Shown here in pieces: positions 16,132 to 24,447 of a stretch of 64,000 nt of DNA. A program made the translations under genes and the position numbers. Under the pieces are notes generated by a model, which worked only from the letters and a program-made list of their open reading frames with translations, searched no databases and was not told the DNA's origin. The stretch comes from DASXKD01 sp963734725 (GTDB lineage Bacteria > Actinomycetota > Actinomycetes > Streptosporangiales > Streptosporangiaceae). The stretch lies in the NCBI GenBank assembly GCA_963734725.1, contig CAVTIX010000002.1, positions 16,281 through 80,280 on the forward strand. Direction: 5' to 3'. The stretch's first letter is position 1. Each line of letters starts with the position of its first letter.

Positions 16132-17835
16132 ATGAGCGATCCCACCGTGCTGATGACCGGCCGCGGTTCGCGCCGGCGGAGGCGACGCGGGAAGCGCCGG
16201 ATCATCATCGTGATAGTGGTGTCCGTGCTGGTGCTCGCGCTGGCCGCGGGCGGCGCGGGCTACCTGCTGCTGCGTACCGTGGGCAGCCCGCAGCAGACCG
16301 CGGCGACCTACCTGCAGGCCTGGCAAGAAGGCGACTACCCGGCCATGGGCAAGGTCAGCGTGGGGGTACCGCCAGGCGGGCTGGGCGGGCCGCTGCAGGA
16401 GGCGGCGGCCCAGCTTGGCATGCGCCACATCCACCTGGTGCTAGGCCAGGTGACACCGAACGGCGGCGCCGCGTCGGCGCGGTTCACCGCGAGCGCCGAT
16501 CTTGCCAGCGGACACGTGTGGACCTATCGGGGGCAACTCGCATTGGTGCAGCGGGACCGGCGCTGGTGGGTCAACTGGACCCCCGCGGCCATCTACCCGG
16601 GGCTGCGGGCCGGCCAGCGGTTCGTGCTGAGCGCGGTGTGGCCAGCCCGCGGGCAGGTGCTCGGGGCCGACGGCGCTGTGCTCAGCTCGCCACAGGCGAT
16701 CGCCCAGTCCGGGTCCCTCTCGCTGCTCACCGGTGATGTGGTCGCCGCCACGGCCGCGCAGGCCAAGGCGCTCGGCGCCCCGTACCAGAAGGGTGACCTG
16801 ATCGGCGATGGCGGGATCGAGCAGGCCTATCAGGCCCGGCTGGCGGGACAGCCTGCGCTGGTCATCCGGATCAAGGGCCCGGGGAAGAAGGTGGATGCGA
16901 CGGCCGTGCGGTTCCCGGCGACCCCGGGCCGGTCCGTGCAGACCAGCATCGACATGCGGTATCAGCTCGCGGCCGCGCACGCCGTGGCAGCCGCGGCGAC
17001 GACCAAGCAGATCGACATGGTGGTGCTCCAGCCCTCCACCGGCCGGGTCCTGGCCGTGATCGAGCGGCCCGGGGGATTCGACCGCGCCCTCCAGGGCATC
17101 TTCCCGCCCGGGTCCACCTTCAAGATCGTCACGGCGTCGGCGCTGACCACGAAGGGCCTGCGTCCCTCCACCACCGTGCAGTGCCCGCCCACGGTGGACA
17201 TTGGCGGCCGGACCTTCCACAACTTCGACAACGAGCACCTGGGCGCCACGAGCCTGCTGAACGCCTTCGCCGTGTCGTGCAACACCACCTTCGCCATGCT
17301 CGCCTCGCAGCACCTGACCGGCGCCGCGCTGCGCTCGATGGCCGAGGAGTTCGGGTTCAACCAGAAACCTGCCCTGGGCATCCCCGCCGTGCTCGGCCGG
17401 TTCAGCACACCGCACCAGCCGGTGGACCTGGCGGCCGCCGCCTTCGGGCAGGGCACCGACCTGGTCACCCCGCTCAGCCAGGCGTCGGAGGCGGCGGCGA
17501 TCGAGGACGGCGCCTGGCGGCCGCCGCAACTCGTGCTCGATCCCGCGGCGCCGCAGACCGCCCAGCCGCACAAGCTCAACCCGGCCCTGCTGGACTCGCT
17601 GCGGCCGATGATGCGGGCGGTGGTCACCCGCGGCACCGCCGCCGGGGTCGGTTTCCCGCCCGGGGTCTATGGCAAGACCGGCACGGCCGAGTATGGTTCC
17701 GGCCCCAACCCGCCGTCGCACGCGTGGTTCATCGGATACCGCGGGGACCTGGCCTTCGCCGTGCTCGTGGAGGGCGGCGGCGTTGGGGCCGACGCCTCGG
17801 CGCCGATCGCCAACGCGTTCCTGCGCAAGGTCTGA
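16132..17835 (+). CDS. Penicillin-binding transpeptidase (MecA_N/NTF2-like N-domain)
   Basis: A 567-aa membrane-anchored PBP. An Arg-rich cytoplasmic start is followed by one TM helix (about residues 24-46). An NTF2/MecA_N-like domain (about 55-160), a dimerisation region, and the transpeptidase domain with SxxK (STFK, Ser 328), SxN (SCN, Ser 382) and KTG (Lys 515) follow. The domain order matches class B PBPs used in septal or sporulation peptidoglycan synthesis and beta-lactam tolerance. GAAAGG precedes the ATG. The last codons are copied in a tandem repeat downstream. Confidence 0.93.
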   Translation: MSDPTVLMTGRGSRRRRRRGKRRIIIVIVVSVLVLALAAGGAGYLLLRTVGSPQQTAATYLQAWQEGDYPAMGKVSVGVPPGGLGGPLQEAAAQLGMRHIHLVLGQVTPNGGAASARFTASADLASGHVWTYRGQLALVQRDRRWWVNWTPAAIYPGLRAGQRFVLSAVWPARGQVLGADGAVLSSPQAIAQSGSLSLLTGDVVAATAAQAKALGAPYQKGDLIGDGGIEQAYQARLAGQPALVIRIKGPGKKVDATAVRFPATPGRSVQTSIDMRYQLAAAHAVAAAATTKQIDMVVLQPSTGRVLAVIERPGGFDRALQGIFPPGSTFKIVTASALTTKGLRPSTTVQCPPTVDIGGRTFHNFDNEHLGATSLLNAFAVSCNTTFAMLASQHLTGAALRSMAEEFGFNQKPALGIPAVLGRFSTPHQPVDLAAAAFGQGTDLVTPLSQASEAAAIEDGAWRPPQLVLDPAAPQTAQPHKLNPALLDSLRPMMRAVVTRGTAAGVGFPPGVYGKTGTAEYGSGPNPPSHAWFIGYRGDLAFAVLVEGGGVGADASAPIANAFLRKV

Positions 17836-17919
17836 CCCCCTCAGCGTGCGCAAGGTCGGACCCCTCAGCGTGCACAAGGTCGGACCCCTCAGCGTGCACA
17901 AGGTCTGTCCCCTCAGCGC
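17823..17919. repeat. Tandem repeat (about 24 bp x 4) running through the PBP stop codon
   Basis: Four units begin at 17823 (25 bp), 17848, 17872 and 17896 (24 bp each), each reading GCRCAAGGTCKGWCCCC and then TCAGCG. The first unit contains the last three codons and the TGA of the PBP gene, so the array seems to have grown from the gene's 3' end into the gap before the converging kinase gene. Confidence 0.88.
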
Positions 17920-17991
17920 AGGGCCAGCGAGCTGCCTGACCGCGGCGGCCCGGGCAGCAACCTCATCCCGGGCGCGGGGGCGTCCGGCGCC

Positions 17992-19206
17992 TTATCGGGC
18001 GGCCGGGCTGACCCGGTCTGCGGGCTCCGTAGCGGCGGGGGCCAGCGGCAGGTGCACATCGAACTCCGAGCCGTGGCCAAAGGTGCTCCGGACGGTGACC
18101 GAGCCGTCGTGCGCCTCAGCGATCGCCTGCACGATAGCCAGCCCGAGCCCCAGGCCGCCGGACGGACGGCTGCGATGCGGTTCAGCCCGTGCGAACCGCT
18201 GGAAGATCCGCTGCAGGTCCGCATCCTGAATGCCGCAGCCGGAATCGGTCACGGCCAGCACCACGCCACCGTCCTCGAGGCGCGCGCTGACCTCGATGCG
18301 GTCGCCTTGTGTGGTGTGTGCCACGGCGTTTTCCAGCAGCGCGTCGAGCGCCACCGCGAGCCGGTCGCGGTCGCCGAGGACGGTCGTCTCGGCCACCGGG
18401 CCCAGCCGCCAGTGGCGGGGGGTGTGGCCCCACCGGTCCAGCGCGTCCACCACCACGGACTCGACCGGGACCGGCGTCAAGTGCAGGAAGTCCGGGCTCT
18501 CGGCCGAGGCCAGCAGCAGCAACCGGGTGGACAGCCGGCGCAGCCGCATCAGCTCGTCGGTGACCACCCGCGCGTCCTCGGCGACGACCGGGTTGGTGAC
18601 CGCCTGCTCGATCAGCTCGGCATGGCCCAGTGCCACGGTGATCGGCGTGCCGAGTTCATGCGAGGCGTCCTGCAGGAACCGGCGCTGCTGTTTGAGCAGG
18701 CGCAGGTTCTCCTGGGAGACCCGCTGCACCTCTTCCATGGCGGCCAGCCGTTCCTCGGTGGCCGCCAGCCGCCGGCGCCCGTGCCAGACCATGACCAGGA
18801 ACATCAGCGCGATCAGCGGGACTTCTGCCAGGTAGTCGGCGTCCTGCTGGCCCTTGAGCACCTGGACGCCGATGATGCCGCCGGTAGCGATGGTGACCGC
18901 GGCCAGCGTCAGTATGGTCGGCTGAATCCGCCACAGCCGGAAGCCGTAGATCACCGTCAGGCTCACCCAGATGGCGAGGAACGGGACGGTCTGCCACGCG
19001 GGCAACAGCCGCATCGCCAGCAGGTTGAGCGCGACGAAGGCAACCCACGCGAGGTCCACCCACGACGAGCGCCCCCAGGTGGATGCTTGCCGGGACCACT
19101 CGGCGGCTAGCTGCCGGCGCCGCCCGGCGTGGCTGGCGCCGACCACCACCGGGTGCGACGGCACGCGCCGGACAAAGCGCTGGACCGACACGTTCTCTCC
19201 CAACAC
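17992..19206 (-). CDS. Sensor histidine kinase (orphan)
   Basis: A 404-aa membrane kinase. About four hydrophobic segments lie at about residues 45-145, then a short coiled linker and HisKA with the phospho-acceptor in ASHELGTP (His about 186). HATPase_c has an N-box (LLENAVAH), G1 (VTDSGCGI), F box (FQRFARAE) and G2 (GGLGLGLAIV). The start is GTG at 19206, with AGGAGG 12 bases upstream. No response regulator gene is adjacent, so the partner is unknown. Convergent with the PBP gene. Confidence 0.9.
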   Translation of the reverse strand: MLGENVSVQRFVRRVPSHPVVVGASHAGRRRQLAAEWSRQASTWGRSSWVDLAWVAFVALNLLAMRLLPAWQTVPFLAIWVSLTVIYGFRLWRIQPTILTLAAVTIATGGIIGVQVLKGQQDADYLAEVPLIALMFLVMVWHGRRRLAATEERLAAMEEVQRVSQENLRLLKQQRRFLQDASHELGTPITVALGHAELIEQAVTNPVVAEDARVVTDELMRLRRLSTRLLLLASAESPDFLHLTPVPVESVVVDALDRWGHTPRHWRLGPVAETTVLGDRDRLAVALDALLENAVAHTTQGDRIEVSARLEDGGVVLAVTDSGCGIQDADLQRIFQRFARAEPHRSRPSGGLGLGLAIVQAIAEAHDGSVTVRSTFGHGSEFDVHLPLAPAATEPADRVSPAAR

Positions 19207-19293
19207 GACCCGCGAGGGCCTCCTGCTCGAGGCCGCTTGTCGTCATCATCCTCCACCGGAAACATCCGGGCAGGCATAACGAAAGGCTGACAA

Positions 19294-20139
19294 TCATGCG
19301 GCGCCGAGGTGGTCGCGCCAGGAGTGCCGTGGCACGAAGCCGAGCGCCTTGGCGGCCCGGCCGGTCGCCAGCAGGGACCCGAACTCGCCGACGTCGCAGG
19401 TGAGCGGCACACCGGGGAAGACCTCCTTGAGCAGGCTCTCCGACGATCGGTTCATCACCGTGTCCGCCGCGGCGATGATGTAGCTCACGCTGCCTTCCGC
19501 TGGCGCCTCCAGCGCCAGCCGGCACGCCGCCGCCGCGTCCCGCTCGTCGATGTAGCCCCACAGGTTCCACTTGCGCGCCTGCGGATCCGGCCAGTACGAG
19601 GGAAATCGCTCGTAGTCGGCCGGGCCGAGGATGTTGGAGAAACGCAGCCCGGTGAACGGGACGCCGGACCAGTCGGCGATGTGCCCGGCGATGGTCTCGC
19701 TGGCGACCTTGGACAGCGCGTAGGTCGTCGTCGGGTACGGGTAGTGGTCCTCGTCCACGGGGGCGTACCGGGGCGGGACCTCGAACGGCAGGCCCAGCGT
19801 CGTCTCGCTGGATGCCCAGACGACACGCTCCAGGCGCACCCGGGCCGCCGCCAGGAACACGTTGAAGTTCATGGTCATGTTGGCGTTGAAGGTGGTCGCC
19901 GGGGTGTGAATTTCCGGGGCCGGGATGTTGGCCAGATGCACGACGGCGTCGGTCCCGGCCAGCACCTCCACCGCCTGGCCATGGTCGGTCAGGTCGGCCA
20001 GCAGCACGCCGGCGCCGAGGTCATGCGGCGGCTTCACCTGGTCGGTGGCCACGACCTCATACCCGTGGGCGAGGAGTTCGGCGACGGTGACCCGGCCGGC
20101 CCGGCCGCTGGCGCCGGTGACGCAGATTCGCTTGGTCAT
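19294..20139 (-). CDS. NAD(P)-dependent epimerase/dehydratase-like oxidoreductase (extended SDR)
   Basis: A 281-aa extended short-chain dehydrogenase. The Rossmann motif VTGASGRAG is at residues 6-14; the active-site motif YxxxK is YALSKVASE (about residue 137), with an upstream Ser in ASSETT. The ATG at 20139 places the nucleotide-binding motif at the usual distance from the start. The substrate is probably a nucleotide sugar or related sugar, but the C-terminal part does not identify it. Downstream of the DUF1801 gene on the same strand. Confidence 0.88.
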   Translation of the reverse strand: MTKRICVTGASGRAGRVTVAELLAHGYEVVATDQVKPPHDLGAGVLLADLTDHGQAVEVLAGTDAVVHLANIPAPEIHTPATTFNANMTMNFNVFLAAARVRLERVVWASSETTLGLPFEVPPRYAPVDEDHYPYPTTTYALSKVASETIAGHIADWSGVPFTGLRFSNILGPADYERFPSYWPDPQARKWNLWGYIDERDAAAACRLALEAPAEGSVSYIIAAADTVMNRSSESLLKEVFPGVPLTCDVGEFGSLLATGRAAKALGFVPRHSWRDHLGAA

Positions 20140-20178
20140 ATAGCCAGGATCGCAGAGCGCCCGGCACCGCAACCGCGG

Positions 20179-20574
20179 CTAGGCCTCCCGCTTGAGCTTG
20201 CGCCAGCCGCCGGCCCGGTTGTTCGCGATGATCTGCCGGAACATCGCGGTCAGCGCGGGCGCGTTGATGGCCTCGCCCCGCCGGATGGCCACCGTCCGGG
20301 CGGTGGAGTTCTCATGGCCGCCGGTGATGATCCCCTCCGGATCGGGGACGATGGCGCCGTCGTAGAGGAACACGTTCACGTGATCTTTGGCGGCCAGCAG
20401 CGCGCAGATGTTGCCCGCCAGCACGAAGTACGGCTGCCGGGTCCGCTTGATGGTCTCGGTGACCTCGTCGTCGGCGGCGTGGACCAGGTCGCGGACCTCC
20501 CGGCAGATGTCCTGCTGCCAGTCCGGCAGGGCATCGATATAGGCGTCAACGCGCGGGTCGGTCGCGTATGTCAT
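20179..20574 (-). CDS. DUF1801 domain protein (YdhG/YdeI-like)
   Basis: A 131-aa protein matching DUF1801: VDAYIDALPDWQQDICREVR, TIKRTRQPYFVLAGNICALLA, and HVNVFLYDGA, with a basic C-terminus. The family has an alpha/beta fold of unknown role, sometimes annotated as iron-related. It lies 39 bases upstream of the SDR gene and may be co-transcribed with it. Confidence 0.82.
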   Translation of the reverse strand: MTYATDPRVDAYIDALPDWQQDICREVRDLVHAADDEVTETIKRTRQPYFVLAGNICALLAAKDHVNVFLYDGAIVPDPEGIITGGHENSTARTVAIRRGEAINAPALTAMFRQIIANNRAGGWRKLKREA

Positions 20575-20699
20575 GACACGCCCACCCTAGAACACCAGGT
20601 GATGAGGTTGCCGAAGGACTCCGCGACCGTGCCCGCACGGGCGCCGCCCGCACCTGTCACCATGGGTGCGCGAGCACATGAGGCGGCCCGGGAGGAGCC

Positions 20700-21108
20700 A
20701 CGAGCAGCCAGCACGGTCACCCAGACGGCGAGCCTGGCGCGCCGGGGCCCGGCGCTGAACCGAGCAGCGAGGAGGAGCCGGACGCCCGGTTCACCCTCGC
20801 CAACGAGCGCACGTTCCTGGCCTGGAACCGGACCGCGCTGGCGCTGGTGGTGGCCGGGCTGGGAATCGTCCAGCTCCTGCCGCCGTTCCCGGGCGTCCCC
20901 TGGGGCCTGGCACGCCCTGGGCGTCCCGTTGATCGTGCTCGGCGCGGTTGTGTCCGTCACGGCGTATGTGGAATGGCGGCAGAACCAGACGGCGCTGCGT
21001 CGCAGCGCGCCGATGCCGCAGTCGGTGCTGCCCCGGATCCTGGTGGTCACCATCACCGGCGTAGCTGCCCTGTCCGCGGTGGTCCTGCTGGTCTCGGCGG
21101 TCCGGTAG
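20700..21108 (+). pseudogene. DUF202 membrane protein gene with lost start codon and frameshift
   Basis: The conserved DUF202 core FTLANERTFLAWNRTALALV is encoded in one frame to about 20915. The remainder (WHALGVPLIVLGAVV, VEWRQNQTALRRS, final TM) is in the +1 frame; removing one G from the GGGG run at about 20910 restores one protein of about 135 aa. A fine GGAGGAG site at 20691-20697 is followed by ACG AGC AGC where ATG is expected, and the frame has no other ATG, GTG or TTG before the core. Two independent lesions suggest a true pseudogene. A second, intact DUF202 gene follows 10 bases later. Confidence 0.75.
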
Positions 21109-21118
21109 GAGTGCCGCG

Positions 21119-21430
21119 GTGGCGCTACCCGAAGATCCCGAGGACCTGTCGCCCGGCACTGCGGCAGAGCGCACCAGGCTGGCCTGGGAACGGACCGCGA
21201 TCGCGTTCGGCGCAGTCGGCCTGGTGATGCTCCGCGAAGAGCCCGTCGCTGGCGCGCTGGTGCTCGCGGCCACCCCGCTGATCTGGGCGCTGGGCCGCTA
21301 TGTCAGCAGCGCGGCCCCGCCGCAGCAGCGGACACGTCGGCTGCTGCTGGTCACCGTGGCGGTCACCGGCGTGGCCGTCCTGGCGGTGGTCGCGGCGTTC
21401 ATCGGCCACGGCCTGACCCGGTTCCGCTAG
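21119..21430 (+). CDS. DUF202 family membrane protein (YidH-like)
   Basis: A 103-aa protein with the DUF202 signature (ERTRLAWERTAIAFGAVGLVML) and three predicted TM helices. GTG start with AGGAG 7 bases upstream. Paired DUF202 genes of this kind are common in actinomycetes; here the first of the pair is broken. Function unknown. Confidence 0.85.
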   Translation: MALPEDPEDLSPGTAAERTRLAWERTAIAFGAVGLVMLREEPVAGALVLAATPLIWALGRYVSSAAPPQQRTRRLLLVTVAVTGVAVLAVVAAFIGHGLTRFR

Positions 21431-21583
21431 CACCCGTACCAGCGGCGCTGCGAAGCCGCATAATCGCGCGAGCCGTCGCCAAACCCATTCGGGCACCGGG
21501 CGCCCGCTCAGGCTTTCGCGCCCACTCCGGCGCGCCACACCGTTATTTGGCCGCAGTGTGGCCAGGGCTTCTACGGTTGGCTC

Positions 21584-21931
21584 ATGGCGGTGAAGCTGGC
21601 GTTGGTCGTCCGGGCCGATCTTGGCATGGGGCGCGGCAAGATCGCTGCCCAGGTGGCGCACGCGGCGGTGGCCGCGGTGCTCGCCAACGGCGGCAGCCGT
21701 GACTTCGCGGCCTGGCTGGCCGAGGGGCAGCCCAAGGTGGTGCTCAAGGTCGCCTCGGCGGACCAACTGGCGGAGGTGGTTCGCGGCGCCGTCGCGGCTG
21801 GGCTGCCGGTTGAGCTGATCCGCGACGCGGGCCGCACGCAGGTCGAGCCGGGCACGGCGACCTGCTGCGCGATCGGGCCGGCGGACGGCGCCCGGGTTGA
21901 CGCGCTCACCGGGGAGCTCTCCCTTCTCTGA
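21584..21931 (+). CDS. Peptidyl-tRNA hydrolase 2 (Pth2) family
   Basis: A 115-aa protein with the Pth2 pattern: VVRADLGMGRGKIAAQVAHA at the N-terminus, KVVLKVASADQL, and IRDAGRTQVEPGTATCCAIGP. The family releases peptides from peptidyl-tRNA in archaea and eukaryotes and is also present in many actinomycetes alongside bacterial Pth1. A conserved Lys and an Asp after beta4 (RDAGRTQ) are present. It converges on the cyclase gene and shares a bidirectional hairpin with it. Confidence 0.88.
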   Translation: MAVKLALVVRADLGMGRGKIAAQVAHAAVAAVLANGGSRDFAAWLAEGQPKVVLKVASADQLAEVVRGAVAAGLPVELIRDAGRTQVEPGTATCCAIGPADGARVDALTGELSLL

Positions 21932-21958
21932 GCGCCCGGGCCGGCGTGTTGCTCAGAG
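21926..21958. terminator. Bidirectional terminator shared by pth2 and the cyclase gene
   Basis: CTCTGAGC (21926-21933) and GCTCAGAG (21951-21958) are perfect complements. The left arm contains the TGA of the plus-strand gene and the right arm the stop of the minus-strand gene, so one hairpin ends both. Confidence 0.75.
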
Positions 21959-22879
21959 GATCGCGATGGGGTTGACCGGGGAGCCGGTCCCGCCGGGCAG
22001 CCGCAGCGGGGCGACGACGCACAGGAACGACCAGCGGCCCGCCGCTTCGCAGGCCGGCACCAGGTCCTCGAACTGCAGGTAGTCGAGCAGGTACATGCCG
22101 ACCGCCTGGAGCGCGAGCACGTGCACCGGGAACGCGACGCCCTCGACCACGCTGGGGGCGGTGTCGCTGTTGCTGTCGCAGCCGAGCACCGCGACCTGGC
22201 GTTCGGCCAGGTATGTCACCACATCGGGGTGCAGCCCGGCGCGGGATTGCGCCACGTCCCATGGCCCGCGCTCGCGCCGCCGCCGGCGGTGCCCGACCCG
22301 GACGAAGAGCAGGTCGCCGGGGCCGACGCGGACCTGCTGGGCCGCCTCCGCCGCGGCCAGCTCCGCCGCGGTGACGTGATCGCCCGGTTCAAGCCAGGGG
22401 ACGCCGCGCAGCCGGGGGACGTCCAGCAGCACACCACGCCCGACGATGCCGTTCCGCGCGTCGTCGATGGACAGCTCGCTGGCGCCCTGCGAGGTGACCG
22501 CGTCCGCGCTGACGCCGTTGTACAGCGTGCCGTCGAAGCTGACGTGGCACAGCGCGTCGATGTGGCTGTCCACGTCGCCGTGCACGTTCATCATGATCTG
22601 GTCCGCGGCGAACGACACCCCCGGCACATCGGACGGTTCGCCGGGCAGCCGCTTCATGTGGCGCGCGCCGGGCTCGGGATTGTCCGGTGCGCTGCTGGCC
22701 AGCGGGGCGGCGAGGGTGACCGTCCGCCCGAGCCGGACTTCGCCCCCGGCGGCGGCAAGCCGTTCCGGAGTGATGTGGTTGAGCGCGCCGCGGCGGTCGT
22801 CTGCGCCCCACGGGACCTGGCGGCGCAGCCGGTCGTGGAGTGCCTGGAAGCTGGCGGCAGACATCACGGAACCGCTCAT
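21953..22879 (-). CDS. Cyclase family protein (kynurenine formamidase-like metal hydrolase)
   Basis: A 308-aa protein of the putative cyclase/KynB-like family. The metal-binding motif is HGDVDSHIDALCH at about residue 98, with the downstream Asp/His-containing strand VLGCDSNSD and conserved W/GALN segments near the N-terminus. The family hydrolyses amide or lactone substrates such as N-formylkynurenine, but many members are uncharacterised. An internal ATG five codons in (22864) is an alternative start. No tryptophan-pathway gene lies nearby, so the substrate stays open. Confidence 0.85.
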   Translation of the reverse strand: MSGSVMSAASFQALHDRLRRQVPWGADDRRGALNHITPERLAAAGGEVRLGRTVTLAAPLASSAPDNPEPGARHMKRLPGEPSDVPGVSFAADQIMMNVHGDVDSHIDALCHVSFDGTLYNGVSADAVTSQGASELSIDDARNGIVGRGVLLDVPRLRGVPWLEPGDHVTAAELAAAEAAQQVRVGPGDLLFVRVGHRRRRRERGPWDVAQSRAGLHPDVVTYLAERQVAVLGCDSNSDTAPSVVEGVAFPVHVLALQAVGMYLLDYLQFEDLVPACEAAGRWSFLCVVAPLRLPGGTGSPVNPIAIL

Positions 22880-23068
22880 CGAACGGAAGCTAGCACGCCC
22901 TGGTTCATCCCCCGGTGATCGGGTACCCGTCGTTAACGAGGACAGCCATGAGGCGCCTGATTGCGCGCCGCCACTCTGCCCGGGTGGCGGCGCGCTCCGG
23001 TGACTCCGCCTGACCGGCGCCCGTGGAACGGACCGGGGCCGCCGCCGTGCCTCGATCGCGGCATGGAG

Positions 23069-23527
23069 TCAGCGACCAGTCGGCTCGGGCACGACCGCGG
23101 CGCTCGCCGTGCCGGGGAAGGGCATCGGCCGGGCGACGGGTGCGGACGGGCTGGCCACCGCCTCGTCCAGGCTGGCGAGGGGTGCGGACGGGCTGGCCAC
23201 CGCCTCGTCCAGGCTCTTGAAGATCGGGAAAAACCGGTCGATGCCGACGATCGAGAAAAGCCGCAGCACCGTGGGCGCGGTAATGACGAGCCGGACCTCC
23301 CCGCCGGCCGCCGTCGCCCGCTGGTGCGCGCGGACAAGCTGATGCAGGCCGGTCGAATCGCAGAACGCCGTCTCGCTCATGTCCACGACGAGGACCGCGT
23401 GTCCCTCATCAGCGCAGGCAAGAAGGAGTTGCCGCAACCCATCGGCATTGCTGACGTCTACCTCTACCGGCGCCGAGACCACCGGCAAGCCGTTCACCGC
23501 TTTGACGCCGTATTCCACCGCAGGCAT
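23069..23527 (-). CDS. STAS-domain anti-anti-sigma-like protein with 14-residue tandem duplication
   Basis: A STAS protein of 152 aa from the ATG at 23527 (an in-frame start at 23569 adds 14 residues). Strand/helix pattern VVSAPVEVDVSNADGL, then VVDMSETAFCDSTGLHQLVRAH, where DST holds the Ser usually phosphorylated by RsbW-like kinases. The C-terminal tail contains two exact-length copies of SLDEAVASPSAP(L/V)A, encoded by a 42-bp tandem repeat, followed by a Pro/Ala-rich end. Divergent from the MerR-receiver/KaiC-like genes, from which it is 260 bases away. Confidence 0.88.
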   Translation of the reverse strand: MPAVEYGVKAVNGLPVVSAPVEVDVSNADGLRQLLLACADEGHAVLVVDMSETAFCDSTGLHQLVRAHQRATAAGGEVRLVITAPTVLRLFSIVGIDRFFPIFKSLDEAVASPSAPLASLDEAVASPSAPVARPMPFPGTASAAVVPEPTGR

Positions 23528-23606
23528 GCCACCACCAGGACAGATCAACACAAAAGAAATCGCCTGCATGCGGGCCGCCGCGCCGTGCCGTGGAGCCCTT
23601 TGGGCG

Positions 23607-23632
23607 CGAACCAGCCCGCTGCGGCTGGTTCG
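23607..23632. promoter_or_regulatory. Perfect 10-bp inverted repeat in the STAS upstream region
   Basis: CGAACCAGCC (23607-23616) and GGCTGGTTCG (23623-23632) are perfectly complementary with a 6-base loop. It lies 80-105 bases upstream of the STAS start, so it is either an operator or a leader hairpin. No regulator is proven. Confidence 0.55.
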
Positions 23633-23707
23633 TCAACCGCTTTCGTCATTGTAGTGCCTCTGAGGAGGACTTGAATAGCAACGGGGAGAAATTGAGTAGG
23701 TAGTGGC

Positions 23708-23787
23708 CAGCGGGAAGCATCCTCGCGCTGCCCTGACCCGCAGCAGCCAGCGGGTACCAGCAACGCTCAGCGGGTAAAGTTCGCCCG
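23708..23787 (+). promoter_or_regulatory. Direct repeats and probable leaderless promoter of the MerR-receiver gene
   Basis: CAGCGGGAA at 23708 and CAGCGGGTA at 23748 and 23768 are spaced by 40 and 20 bases, thus on one face of the helix. TAAAGT at 23775-23780, partly inside the last copy, is a -10-like box; the GTG start at 23788 begins 7 bases later with no Shine-Dalgarno site, suggesting a leaderless message. Confidence 0.45.
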
Positions 23788-24447
23788 GTGAGCGAGACGG
23801 GCCGGCCGGTCTATAGCATCAGCGCTGTGGCGCGGATGCTGGGCATCCCCGTCGCCACGATCCGTACCTGGGAAGACCGATACGGCCTGGTGGTGCCCGA
23901 GCGGAACGCCAGCGGTCACCGGCTGTACCGCCGCGATCAGGTCGAGCAGCTCAAGTTCGTGCGGGCCAGCATCGCCGCCGGGATGAGCGCCGCCGACGCC
24001 CACCGCCTGCTCGCCGAGCAGGCTGGCTCGGCGCTGCGCACGCGCGCACGAACCGGCGGGTCCCGACTGCTCATCCTGCTCGCCGACCATGATCCCTACG
24101 CGGCGGAGTATGAAGAGTACTTCTTGCGGACCGAGGGGTTCGACGTTGACGTCGCGCGCACCGCCGACGAGGCCCGGGAGTCCTTCACTAAGTACTCACC
24201 GTCGGTGGCCGTCGTCGAGCTGCTCATCTCCGGTGGGGCCGGGCTGAGCCTGTGCCGTCACTTCAAAGAACACGGCGATGCCCTGGTCATCGCCGTGTCG
24301 GTGCTTGAGGCCCGGGACCGGGCGATCGAGGCAGGGGCCGACGCGTTCCTGCTGAAGCCGCTCGAGCCGTTGCCGCTCGTCTCTGCGGTTCGGGACCTCC
24401 TTGGGGAGAGCGCGTTTCTCCGCCCCGGGCCGGAGGCCGCGCGGTGA
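23788..24447 (+). CDS. MerR-type HTH fused to an atypical response-regulator receiver
   Basis: A 219-aa protein. Residues 8-75 are a MerR HTH (YSISAVARMLGIPVATIRTWEDRYGLVVPERN, plus the HRLYRRDQVEQL wing). Residues about 90-210 resemble a receiver: acidic pocket LLADHDP, phospho-acceptor strand SVAVVELLISGGAGL, Ser-containing VIAVSVLE, and conserved Lys in FLLKPLEP. Aligned on the Gly eight residues later, the phospho-acceptor Asp is Glu, so it is probably phosphorylation-independent or locked active. The stop overlaps the KaiC-like gene by 4 bases. Confidence 0.88.
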   Translation: MSETGRPVYSISAVARMLGIPVATIRTWEDRYGLVVPERNASGHRLYRRDQVEQLKFVRASIAAGMSAADAHRLLAEQAGSALRTRARTGGSRLLILLADHDPYAAEYEEYFLRTEGFDVDVARTADEARESFTKYSPSVAVVELLISGGAGLSLCRHFKEHGDALVIAVSVLEARDRAIEAGADAFLLKPLEPLPLVSAVRDLLGESAFLRPGPEAAR

